In this document: positions 39,013 to 46,574 of the stretch, in pieces
Position numbering within the stretch: the first letter of the stretch is position 1
Layout: the number at the start of each line of letters is the position of its first letter
Assembly (NCBI GenBank): GCA_017633255.1
Contig: JAGBPS010000011.1
Span: forward strand, 1-60,999
DNA: 60,999 nt
From: Bacteroidales bacterium
Lineage (GTDB): Bacteria > Bacteroidota > Bacteroidia > Bacteroidales > WCHB1-69
Reading direction: 5' to 3'
Notes under the pieces: model-generated
Databases searched by the model: none
Told to the model about the DNA's origin: nothing
The model's input: only the letters and a program-made list of their open reading frames with translations
Position numbers and translations under genes: made by a program

Positions 39013-40482
39013 TTAATCGTTAAATCTCCAATAGTCGTCCATCTCGTTGCCAAAGTAATCATTTGGTTTGGTAATCTGATAGTTTTCCTGCTGATAGATA
39101 CGTTTCACCAATCTCATCTGCCACGAGGGATCATGGGGTTCATCCACTTTGTCAGAATGCAGTAATTCATAATCATTGGTTACCTCGGCTGGGCACCAGA
39201 AAACGAACTTCACATTGTTCTGATCCTGAAGATGGTAGTAATGCCATACTTGGTACGGATAAGCGGTAGGGTCGAAAGGAGCGTCTTTGATATCGTTTGG
39301 CGGACCGTACTGCAAATACACACGGCCACGATCGGTACGATAGCCTCTCACCAGCTTGCTGCCGAAAGCCTTCTGTACAAAATCCACTTTTTTCTGATAA
39401 GCCAGCCACTCGCCCTCGGGATCGTTCGGATTCCGGGTTAGCCAGAAGGAATAAAAGAACTTCTGCAACATCTCGAAGCTCACTTTCTTCATACGCTTAT
39501 CAAAGAAATCGCGTTCCATATTGGTGGCTATCGGATACAGACTCGCCACGTAGTCCTCCAACAGTTTCTTGTCCGTAATAGCTGCCACAAAAGTATTCTC
39601 CACCACCACATCGTTATAGTTCTCCAGTTGCAACGACATGCCTGGATTGCTACGCTGGAAGAAACAGCGGTTCACACAATAAACCGTTGAATCCATATCC
39701 ATAATTTCGGTCACCAGATTATAATTGCCAGACGGCAACTGATATATATTGAAACGGCTGAACACCAATGCCACGGGGGCCGTTTTCACATTCAACGTCA
39801 TGATTGACTGAGGAGTCGCCAGTTTATGATTTTCCAGGAACTCAATGTAGCATTTGGCAAGGAACTGCTTTCCTTTTCCAAAGAACCGTTCTGTATTATA
39901 CACTTCCATCACGAAAGGAAGATTATACAGCTGTTCGCCCGCGAAATTGTAAAAGAGCGGGGTCATGGAGTAACCATACTTGGCATACAAGTCGCCAGGC
40001 TCGGCGGTACGGACATCACTCAACAGGTCGATTCCCGATGTACAGACAGAATCCTTCGGGAAATGGACCGAAATAAAATCAATATAACTCACAGTTGCCG
40101 TGTCGCCATGCAAATCCTTGAACGAGAACGACAAGTAATAATCCCCGTTATCCACGGGAAGATTCTGCACATCACCGAAATCGGGCCGTCCGCTGACCAC
40201 TGAATCGGCAAAGCTTTCACTCACCAGGATGTAACGCAGGTTGTTCACCACCTGATCATCCCGTATAACATCCACATTGATCAGCACTTCCGCCTGATAG
40301 CGCCGTTCCTCATTCAACGCATAGGCAACCGTATTGCCACCCACCCGGAAGGTAAACTCAATGTACGGCTGAATCTTGTCTGTGGCATAAGCCTTATGAT
40401 TCAGCATAATCTTCATGCCCTGCCCCATGGTGAATGAGGCAGAGGCACAGAAGACTATAAATATCAAAAGTAATTTTTTCAT
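39013..40482 (-). CDS. GWxTD domain-containing exported protein
   Basis: 489 residues from the ATG at 40482, giving signal peptide MKKLLLIFIVFCASASFTMGQ; a TTG two codons upstream is less likely. The last 160 residues carry the GWxTD-family pattern: FFDKRMKKVSFEMLQKFFYSFWLTRNPNDP, GYRTDRGRVYLQYGPPNDI, and PYQVWHYY....VKFVFW. Such proteins occur in Bacteroidota and Acidobacteria envelopes, and their function is not established. The first 300 residues are beta-rich and unassigned. It starts 13 bases after the argF stop, so the two are likely one transcript. Confidence 0.9.
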   Translation of the reverse strand: MKKLLLIFIVFCASASFTMGQGMKIMLNHKAYATDKIQPYIEFTFRVGGNTVAYALNEERRYQAEVLINVDVIRDDQVVNNLRYILVSESFADSVVSGRPDFGDVQNLPVDNGDYYLSFSFKDLHGDTATVSYIDFISVHFPKDSVCTSGIDLLSDVRTAEPGDLYAKYGYSMTPLFYNFAGEQLYNLPFVMEVYNTERFFGKGKQFLAKCYIEFLENHKLATPQSIMTLNVKTAPVALVFSRFNIYQLPSGNYNLVTEIMDMDSTVYCVNRCFFQRSNPGMSLQLENYNDVVVENTFVAAITDKKLLEDYVASLYPIATNMERDFFDKRMKKVSFEMLQKFFYSFWLTRNPNDPEGEWLAYQKKVDFVQKAFGSKLVRGYRTDRGRVYLQYGPPNDIKDAPFDPTAYPYQVWHYYHLQDQNNVKFVFWCPAEVTNDYELLHSDKVDEPHDPSWQMRLVKRIYQQENYQITKPNDYFGNEMDDYWRFND

Positions 40483-40495
40483 ACTCAATTAGGGA

Positions 40496-41497
40496 TTAGT
40501 CACCCAAAGTAGCTACCATCACAGCCTTGATGGTATGCATACGGTTCTCAGCTTCGTCGAACACAATGCTGTTTTTGGATTCAAAAACATCTTCGGTCAC
40601 TTCGATGCCGTCCAAGCCGAACTGTTCGTGAACGTCGCGACCCACCTTGGTTTCCAGGTTGTGGTAAGCGGGCAGACAGTGCATGAACTTGCAGTTGGGA
40701 TTGCCGGTCATGTCCATGAGTTTCTGGTTCACCTGATAAGGCATCAGCATTTCGATTCTTTCTTTCCAAACCTCAACGGGCTCGCCCATAGATACCCAAA
40801 CGTCGGTATAGATGAAGTCGCAACCTTTCACACCCTTCTTCACATCGTCGGTAACGGTCACAGTAGCACCAGTTTCCTTAGCGATAGCCTTGCAGATGTT
40901 GATGAGTTCCTTGTTGGGCTGCAGTTTCTTGGGAGCCACGATACGGACATCCATACCCATTTTGGCACCACCTACCATCAGGGAGTTACCCATGTTGAAA
41001 CGGGCATCACCGCAGTAAGCGAAAGTCACCTGGTTGAGGGGTTTGTCGATATGCTCCTGCATGGTCAGGAAGTCAGCCAAAATCTGAGTGGGGTGGAATT
41101 CGTTGGTCAGACCGTTCCATACGGGAACGCCAGCGTACTTGCCCAGTTCTTCCACGATGTCCTGGCCGAAACCACGGTATTCAATACCATCATACATACG
41201 ACCCAGCACGCGGGCGGTATCCTTCATGGATTCCTTGATACCGATTTGTGAACCGGTAGGACCGAGATAAGTCACATGTGCGCCTTGATCTTTGGCAGCC
41301 ACCTCGAAAGCGCAACGGGTACGGGTAGAAGTCTTCTCAAAAATAAGAGCGATATTCTTGCCCGTCAAACGGGGTTGCTCAGTGCCTGCATATTTGGCAG
41401 CCTTGAGGTCGGCAGCTAATTTCAGGAAGAACTTGATTTCTTCAGGAGTGAAATCCAACAATTTCAGGAAATTTCTGTTTCTTAAGTTGAAAGCCAT
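40496..41497 (-). CDS. argF: Ornithine carbamoyltransferase
   Basis: 333 residues from the ATG at 41497. It transfers the carbamoyl group from carbamoyl phosphate to ornithine, giving citrulline. The carbamoyl-phosphate loop STRTR is at residues 57-61, with FHPTQ near 132, the ornithine/SMG-loop region DVWVSMGE, and the HCLPAYH motif near 272. It resembles E. coli ArgF/ArgI ([15 protein letters not shown] at the end) rather than the acetyl- or succinyl-ornithine enzymes found in many Bacteroidales. No other arginine gene is nearby, so biosynthetic or catabolic use cannot be decided. A TAnnTTTG box sits at 41558. Confidence 0.96.
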   Translation of the reverse strand: MAFNLRNRNFLKLLDFTPEEIKFFLKLAADLKAAKYAGTEQPRLTGKNIALIFEKTSTRTRCAFEVAAKDQGAHVTYLGPTGSQIGIKESMKDTARVLGRMYDGIEYRGFGQDIVEELGKYAGVPVWNGLTNEFHPTQILADFLTMQEHIDKPLNQVTFAYCGDARFNMGNSLMVGGAKMGMDVRIVAPKKLQPNKELINICKAIAKETGATVTVTDDVKKGVKGCDFIYTDVWVSMGEPVEVWKERIEMLMPYQVNQKLMDMTGNPNCKFMHCLPAYHNLETKVGRDVHEQFGLDGIEVTEDVFESKNSIVFDEAENRMHTIKAVMVATLGD

Positions 41498-41557
41498 AGT
41501 TTTTGATTTTTTAATTGGTTTAATATTATAGATTTGAATGTTCAAAATTAGCGACCG

Positions 41558-41565
41558 CAAAGATA
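41558..41565 (-). promoter_or_regulatory. -7 box (TATCTTTG) of argF
   Basis: Exact TAnnTTTG match 60 bases ahead of the argF ATG. Confidence 0.6.
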
Positions 41566-41615
41566 CAAAAAAATAATGAGTTAATGAGCGAGTTAAATTA
41601 GTTAATTAGTAAATT

Positions 41616-41750
41616 GTTTTTTTCGTGGAGGCGTGGAGACGTGAAGGCGTGGAGACACTCGCTTCGCTCGTTCGTGGAGACGGAGAGACGAATTTCGTCT
41701 AACCGAATGCACGAAGTGCATGTCTTAACGCCTTCACGTCTTAACGAAAA
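41616..41750. repeat. Nested inverted repeats between argF and tRNA-Ala
   Basis: The arms GACGTGAAGGCGT at 41638-41650 and its exact complement at 41728-41740 enclose two smaller perfect hairpins, AGACGAA-T-TTCGTCT (41686-41700) and ATGCAC-GAA-GTGCAT (41707-41721). GGCGTGGAGAC-like words repeat at the left end. No gene fits here; it looks like a REP-like cluster. Confidence 0.75.
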
Positions 41751-41792
41751 AAAATATTTTTCCCAAAGTGTACTGCATATTGAAAATTTTTG

Positions 41793-41800
41793 TATTTTTG
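41793..41800 (+). promoter_or_regulatory. -7 box (TATTTTTG) of tRNA-Ala
   Basis: Exact TAnnTTTG match 18 bases before the first base of the tRNA. Confidence 0.6.
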
Positions 41801-41818
41801 CAACCGCTTTTAAGCGAT

Positions 41819-41892
41819 GGGGCGTTAGCTCAGTTGGCTAGAGCGTTTGACTGGCAGTCAAGAGGTCGTGAGTTCGATTCTCATACGCTCCA
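41819..41892 (+). tRNA. tRNA-Ala (anticodon GGC)
   Basis: 74 bases fold as a full cloverleaf: acceptor GGGGCGT/ACGCTCC, D stem GCTC/GAGC, anticodon stem TTTGA/TCAAG with loop CTGGCAG, T stem GTGAG/CTCAT with TTCGATT loop. The acceptor stem contains the G3-U70 pair, the main alanine identity element. The CCA end is not encoded (ACA follows). Confidence 0.97.
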
Positions 41893-41897
41893 CAAGG

Positions 41898-41926
41898 AAA
41901 AGCACCTGTAACATACGGGTGCTTTT
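41898..41926 (+). terminator. Rho-independent terminator of tRNA-Ala
   Basis: AAAAGCACC (41898-41906) pairs with GGTGCTTTT (41918-41926) and a T run continues to 41930. It begins six bases after the tRNA. Confidence 0.85.
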
Positions 41927-42120
41927 TTTTGTTTTCCTCCGTTCACATTTTTGTCAGCAAAAGGAAGAAATTCTTCCAAAAACTTCCAAAATCCATGGCA
42001 AGTGTCTTTTTATGCCATTTTCTGATTTGTTGGCAAAAAACATCAGTTTCTTATCACTTCGGTTCAGAAAATTACAAGATTACAATAATTTGATTATCAG
42101 AATTTTATGATTTTTTACAC

Positions 42121-42151
42121 TTGATTTTCAAGGACAGATGCTATAATTTTG
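42121..42151 (+). promoter_or_regulatory. Promoter of the DUF2851 gene (TTG ... TAATTTTG)
   Basis: TTG at 42121-42123 and an exact TAnnTTTG box at 42144-42151 are separated by 20 bases, the usual Bacteroidota spacing. It places the start of transcription just ahead of the ATG at 42173, which rules out an in-frame start at 42149. The rest of the gap from 41931 holds nothing recognisable. Confidence 0.65.
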
Positions 42152-42172
42152 GTCCCCAAAAAATCAAGAATC

Positions 42173-43474
42173 ATGAAAGAAGAGCTTTTACAATATTTAT
42201 GGCAGCATCAGATTTTCAGTCACAACGACCTCAAGACTACCGATGGGCGTGACATCCACATCATCAGTCCCGGCATGATACACCACGATGCTGGTCCCGA
42301 TTTCAAGCAGGCGGTCATCCGCATCAACGACTACATCTGGGCAGGGGACGTGGAGATTCACGTGAACGGCTCCGACTGGTTCAAGCACAAGCATCAGTAT
42401 GACAGCAAATACCTATCAGTAATCCTACATGTTGTATATCAGGCCGACATGGAGATTGTGCGCAAGGATAACGAGCTGATTCCCACGCTGGAACTGAAAT
42501 CCTACATTCCGGAAGAAGTTCTGGAAGAATACCGCAAACTCACATTATCAACCAATCCTGTGCCTTGTGGGAAAAGTACTGCTGACATCCCGTCGCTGAC
42601 CATGAGCTCCATCTTGTCCGCCTTGGCCATCGACCGACTCATCCGACGACAGGAGCAACTCTTTCGTCTGCTTGGCAAAAGCCATAACGACTGGAACGAA
42701 CTGACTTACAAAACCTTGTCCAACAGCTTTGGTTTCAAGATCAATGCCACCGGCTTCGAACTGCTGGCACAAAGTCTGCCCTACAAAATTCTGCAACACC
42801 ATGGGGATTCGAAACTGCAAATCTATGCCCTTATTTTCGGGCAGGCGGGGCTGCTTTCAGGGGACAACCCCGAAGAAACGGACGAATACATCGGCAAACT
42901 GCGCGATGAGTATGAGTACCTGCGCTACAAATACCGTTTGACCCCACTCAACCCCGGAATATGGAATTTGTTGCGCTTGCGGCCCATCAACTTTCCCAGC
43001 ATCCGACTGGCCCAGTTCAGCGAGTTGCTGTTCAGTTGCCCCGACCTCTTCAACGGACTGGTTATCCAGGAGAACATCTGCCACATACAGGAGCTATTCT
43101 CCAACCTCCGACCCGACGACTACTGGCAGACCCACTTCCAAGCCGGAAAAATCACCCGCACACATCCGGTGCATCTGGGCAAAGATTCCATCAACCTCCT
43201 GTTTATCAATTGCATAGCGCCCTTAAAGTTCGCTTTTGGCAGTTTCAGTGGACAAGAAATAATGAAAAGCAAGGCGGTGGAGTTGCTGGAAGACAGTCCC
43301 TCTGAAAGCAACCACATCACACGGCTGTTCTATTCCTATTCCTTTCCCAACAAAAGCGCGTTGTACTCGCAAGCCCTGCTGGAGTTGTACTCCTCGTTCT
43401 GCAAAAAGAAAAGATGCTACTCCTGCCCCATCGGGCAATACGTAATGACAAGTCCCACAGTCTCAACATCCTGA
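42173..43474 (+). CDS. DUF2851 family protein
   Basis: 433 residues, cytoplasmic by lack of signal or membrane segment. The N-terminal half has the family pattern LLQYLWQHQIFSHNDLKTTDG, GPDFKQAVIRI, WAGDVEIHVNGSDWFKHKH and YLSVILHVVY, and LELKSYI follows. The GPDF...GDVEIH..SDW layout resembles a PD-(D/E)XK nuclease-like core, which is inference. The C-terminal end carries a small cysteine cluster (FCKKKRCYSCPIGQY) as in other family members. Found almost only in Bacteroidota; biological role unknown. Confidence 0.92.
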   Translation: MKEELLQYLWQHQIFSHNDLKTTDGRDIHIISPGMIHHDAGPDFKQAVIRINDYIWAGDVEIHVNGSDWFKHKHQYDSKYLSVILHVVYQADMEIVRKDNELIPTLELKSYIPEEVLEEYRKLTLSTNPVPCGKSTADIPSLTMSSILSALAIDRLIRRQEQLFRLLGKSHNDWNELTYKTLSNSFGFKINATGFELLAQSLPYKILQHHGDSKLQIYALIFGQAGLLSGDNPEETDEYIGKLRDEYEYLRYKYRLTPLNPGIWNLLRLRPINFPSIRLAQFSELLFSCPDLFNGLVIQENICHIQELFSNLRPDDYWQTHFQAGKITRTHPVHLGKDSINLLFINCIAPLKFAFGSFSGQEIMKSKAVELLEDSPSESNHITRLFYSYSFPNKSALYSQALLELYSSFCKKKRCYSCPIGQYVMTSPTVSTS

Positions 43475-43545
43475 CTACTGAAAGAATCTTACTGATGATT
43501 GATAAAAAAAGCACCTTCGGCACTCAAACAATTTTCTCCCAAAAA

Positions 43546-43577
43546 TTGCTTTTCTTTTGGAAATTTGACTAATTTTG
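43546..43577 (+). promoter_or_regulatory. Promoter ahead of the ECF sigma gene (TTG ... TAATTTTG)
   Basis: TTG at 43546-43548 and an exact TAnnTTTG at 43570-43577, 21 bases apart. The leader to the sigma-factor ATG would be about 170 bases and contains two short coupled frames (43586-43752). Confidence 0.5.
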
Positions 43578-43755
43578 CAGCACAAATGAATTTCGGACAT
43601 TTATCGACAACAGACAGAAATGACTTTATGACATCAGAAACATACGAAGAATATCGAAATTTGACATTCTAATGGAAGCCCTGTCCATTTTTTTCAAAAA
43701 AATCAAAAAAGTGAGCAACGTTTTTCAGGAAACTTCGTCTTATATATACTAATGC

Positions 43756-44304
43756 ATGAATCGGATGATTAAAGACAGGGATATTGTTGCGGGGTGCAAA
43801 GCCGACAAACCCAAGAGCCAGAGGCTGTTATACGACCGGTACTGTCGTCTGGTAATGGGTACGGCACTGCGATACTGTCCGAATCCGGAGGAAGCGGAAG
43901 ACCTTGCGCAGGAAATATTCATCAAAATATTCACCAAAATACATCAACTGCAAGAAGAAATAACGCTGACCTCTTGGATTCACAAAATCGCCACACACAC
44001 CTGCATCGATATGCTAAGGGCCAAGAAAAAGCCGCTGACCATCCCCTACGAGGAGATGCCCAATGAAATTGGCGACATGAACTGCAACTACTACGACGAC
44101 ATTCCCACCGAAAAGCTGCTGGCTTTTATCCAGGATCTGCCCGAAGGCTGCCGCACCGTCTTCAACCTCTGTGTTATCGACGGTCTGTCCTATGAGGAGG
44201 CAGCCGCCATGCTTTCATGCTCCGAAACCACCCTAAGAGCACAATGCTGCAAAGCACGCAAAATACTGAAAAAGAAAATTGAGAACTATGAAAAAACATA
44301 TTGA
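43756..44304 (+). CDS. ECF-type RNA polymerase sigma factor
   Basis: 182 residues. Region 2 (DKPKSQRLLYDRYCRLVMGTALRYC, EEAEDLAQEIFIKIF) and region 4 (LPEGCRTVFNLCVIDGLSYEEAAAMLSC, ETTLRAQCCKARKIL) are complete, separated by a short acidic linker, as in extracytoplasmic-function sigma factors. It has no extra C-terminal domain. Its last 17 bases overlap the next gene, a single-pass membrane protein whose first 30 residues look like an anti-sigma tether; the pair is therefore probably an envelope-sensing module. The regulon cannot be read here. Confidence 0.94.
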   Translation: MNRMIKDRDIVAGCKADKPKSQRLLYDRYCRLVMGTALRYCPNPEEAEDLAQEIFIKIFTKIHQLQEEITLTSWIHKIATHTCIDMLRAKKKPLTIPYEEMPNEIGDMNCNYYDDIPTEKLLAFIQDLPEGCRTVFNLCVIDGLSYEEAAAMLSCSETTLRAQCCKARKILKKKIENYEKTY

Positions 44305-45208
44305 CGACATCTTCAAAGAGCAATTCGAGCAATTCGAAGCTCCTGTTTCCGACGGGCTCTGGGATAAAATACAGCAAAATCCCGGATGGCAGCAACATCT
44401 ACGGCGCCAGAAAATCAGGAATCTGAGCATCTATGCCGTACTCGCTGTGATTGTTATCAGCAGTTGCGCCGTACTATTGCATCAACGGAACAACATTGAC
44501 AATCAAGATATTGAAATATCCGCTATTGAAGAGAACTTCTCGGAGGCCCCTCAGAGTACTACCACGGCACAATCCAACGACAACAATGACTCCACGCCTG
44601 AAGTTTCAGCAGACGAGACAAGCATCCCTGCCGATTCCGCCCCAGAAACTGCTGTTGACCCCACTGTTCAAAGCAGCTCTAACGCCCCCGAGACAATGAC
44701 TCCAGCGGAAGATACCCCCAATATCATCATCCCTGCGACAACAGAGCATGCTGTCCCACAGGACAATGCCGTCACCAATGAGAAAGCCAGTGAGAAAGCT
44801 GCCAACAATAACAATAGTAATAAGAACTCAACACAAGCGTCCGAAAGCAACAACAAAAGCAACAACACCCCTGGCAGCAACGAATCACCTACCAATACTC
44901 CCAACACAAACGAAAACACTAATCCTAACAATTCTTTGTTTTCCATCCCCAATGCATTCACTCCCAACGGTGACGGCCTGAACGATGTCTTCAAACCTGT
45001 CACCTCTGCCGACATATACCAATACCAACTGGACATATTCGCCATGAGCGGCCAGCATATTTTCACCAGCAGAAGCCTTGAATATGGCTGGAACGGAGAG
45101 TTTCAGGGAGGAGCCCAGAACAGTGGAAATTACATTTATGTCATTAAGTACAAAGATAATAGCGGCAGAGAACATATTGACAAAGGCCAGTTACTATTAA
45201 TTCGTTAA
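44288..45208 (+). CDS. Anti-sigma-like membrane protein with C-terminal gliding-motility (CHU_C) domain
   Basis: 306 residues from the ATG at 44288 (a TTG nine bases upstream is less likely). Residues 1-35 (DDIFKEQFEQFEAPVSDGLWDKIQQ) match the cytoplasmic N-terminus common in Bacteroidota proteins encoded next to ECF sigma factors. Residues 46-65 are a single membrane helix (IYAVLAVIVISSCAVLL). Residues 75-215 are low-complexity, rich in Ser, Asn, Thr, Glu and Pro. Residues 216-306 (IPNAFTPNGDGLNDVFKP, GWNGEFQGG..SGNYIYVIKY) form a CHU_C/T9SS type B-like domain that would face the periplasm. Overlap with the sigma gene implies coupled translation. A membrane anti-sigma carrying a T9SS cargo domain is unusual. 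Confidence 0.88.
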   Translation: MKKHIDDIFKEQFEQFEAPVSDGLWDKIQQNPGWQQHLRRQKIRNLSIYAVLAVIVISSCAVLLHQRNNIDNQDIEISAIEENFSEAPQSTTTAQSNDNNDSTPEVSADETSIPADSAPETAVDPTVQSSSNAPETMTPAEDTPNIIIPATTEHAVPQDNAVTNEKASEKAANNNNSNKNSTQASESNNKSNNTPGSNESPTNTPNTNENTNPNNSLFSIPNAFTPNGDGLNDVFKPVTSADIYQYQLDIFAMSGQHIFTSRSLEYGWNGEFQGGAQNSGNYIYVIKYKDNSGREHIDKGQLLLIR

Positions 45209-45236
45209 CACCTCCCCGAGCTCCGATTTTTTTTTG

Positions 45237-45244
45237 TACCTTTG
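45237..45244 (+). promoter_or_regulatory. -7 box (TACCTTTG) of the M16-like gene
   Basis: Exact TAnnTTTG match 17 bases ahead of the ATG at 45262. It suggests that the M16-like gene and the T9SS gene after it form a unit separate from the sigma factor pair. Confidence 0.6.
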
Positions 45245-45261
45245 CCCTCAAAAAAAACGCC

Positions 45262-46542
45262 ATGCAGGCTGTTGACCGAACGCAAGCACCACAAATCCAC
45301 GACTTTACAGGCTTCAAACCTGAAAAGCCTCTGGTGTCATTGCTCAGTAACGGCATCCCCCTTAAGCAGTTCGTCAATCCCCAGTTGGACCTATTGCATT
45401 TCATCATCAAAATCAAAGCGGGTCGTTACTACGAAAGCAAGAAAAACGCGGCGTTGTTCTGCTATCTGCTCCTCAAGGAAAGTTCAAGCCAATACAGCAG
45501 CAGCGAAGTGGACGAATTTCTGGACTATTACGGGGTGAGCTATACTGCGAATGTCACCATCGAATATGCCACCATCAACCTCATCATCCCCCGAAACAAC
45601 TGTGCCAAAGTACTTCCTTATATCTTTGATTTTCTTGCACATCCATCTTTTAAAGAAAAGAATCTGGAAATCCTGCGTCAGCGTAAACTCATGGATTTAG
45701 CCTACAACAAGGAAAAAGTATCCTACTGCGCCTCTCAACTGATGCTGAATCATATTTTCGGGGACCAGAATCCTGCGGGACAAATCCAGACAGAGGAACT
45801 GCTGAAAGATATCACTATTGAGGACATTCAACAATATTACCACCGCAGTTTCTGTGCGGAAAATATCCGGCTTTTTGCCGCCGGCAACCTGGATGACAAC
45901 ACCCTCCAAACATTGATCCGCTTATTTGAGACCATCCCTCATGGTCAGACTACACTATTATCAACACCCCATATCGTCATTCCTCAAACTGAACCCATTA
46001 TCGATTATCACAAGGACTGCATGCAGTCATCCTTTTTTCTCTGTGAACAAAGCATTGCCTATAATGATTTGAGAAACAAAGACTTCACCATTCTGTCTAC
46101 CATCCTTGGCGGCTATTTCGGTTCACGACTGATGAGCAACCTGCGCGAAACAAACGGCTACACCTACGGCATCAGCTGCGACAGCCTTTATTTCGGGCAA
46201 TCTTCCATTTTCTATATAGAAAGCGAAGTCAATGTGGATGTTACACGGCAAGCCATTGAGGAATGCCGGAAAGAGATTAACCGTTTGAGCCATGAACCCG
46301 TGCCAGAGGAAGAATTGGAGCTGGTAAAAAGCTATATGGCCGGTCAAATGTTACGGAAAATGGACAATACGGTTGCCTACATGACCCAATACAGCAAATG
46401 GGATGACTTTGGTTGTGATGAACAGGAATTTGAGCTACAAATGCTGAGTATTCAAAACTACACCCGTGAAAAAACCATGGAATTAGCGACAGAATTACTG
46501 CAGACCAACAATTTTACCACCATTGTTTCAGGAAATATTTAA
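45262..46542 (+). CDS. M16 peptidase-like protein lacking the zinc-binding motif
   Basis: 426 residues with no signal peptide, the size of one two-domain M16 subunit. In active members HxxEH binds zinc near residue 60; here the aligned segment is KNAALFCYLLLKESSS, with no histidine pair or glutamate, so catalysis is not expected. The second half keeps the RETNGYTYGIS motif whose Arg and Tyr hold substrate in M16 partners. It thus resembles the non-catalytic subunit of a heterodimer, but no catalytic partner is encoded next to it. The downstream T9SS gene follows by 32 bases. Confidence 0.9.
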   Translation: MQAVDRTQAPQIHDFTGFKPEKPLVSLLSNGIPLKQFVNPQLDLLHFIIKIKAGRYYESKKNAALFCYLLLKESSSQYSSSEVDEFLDYYGVSYTANVTIEYATINLIIPRNNCAKVLPYIFDFLAHPSFKEKNLEILRQRKLMDLAYNKEKVSYCASQLMLNHIFGDQNPAGQIQTEELLKDITIEDIQQYYHRSFCAENIRLFAAGNLDDNTLQTLIRLFETIPHGQTTLLSTPHIVIPQTEPIIDYHKDCMQSSFFLCEQSIAYNDLRNKDFTILSTILGGYFGSRLMSNLRETNGYTYGISCDSLYFGQSSIFYIESEVNVDVTRQAIEECRKEINRLSHEPVPEEELELVKSYMAGQMLRKMDNTVAYMTQYSKWDDFGCDEQEFELQMLSIQNYTREKTMELATELLQTNNFTTIVSGNI

Positions 46543-46574
46543 TGATTTTTTTCGTTATCAACCTATAGACTAAT

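Noticed and set aside
43501..43530. Possible terminator hairpin after the DUF2851 gene
   Set aside because: GCACCTTCGGCAC next to an A run looks suggestive, but the arms are not complementary.
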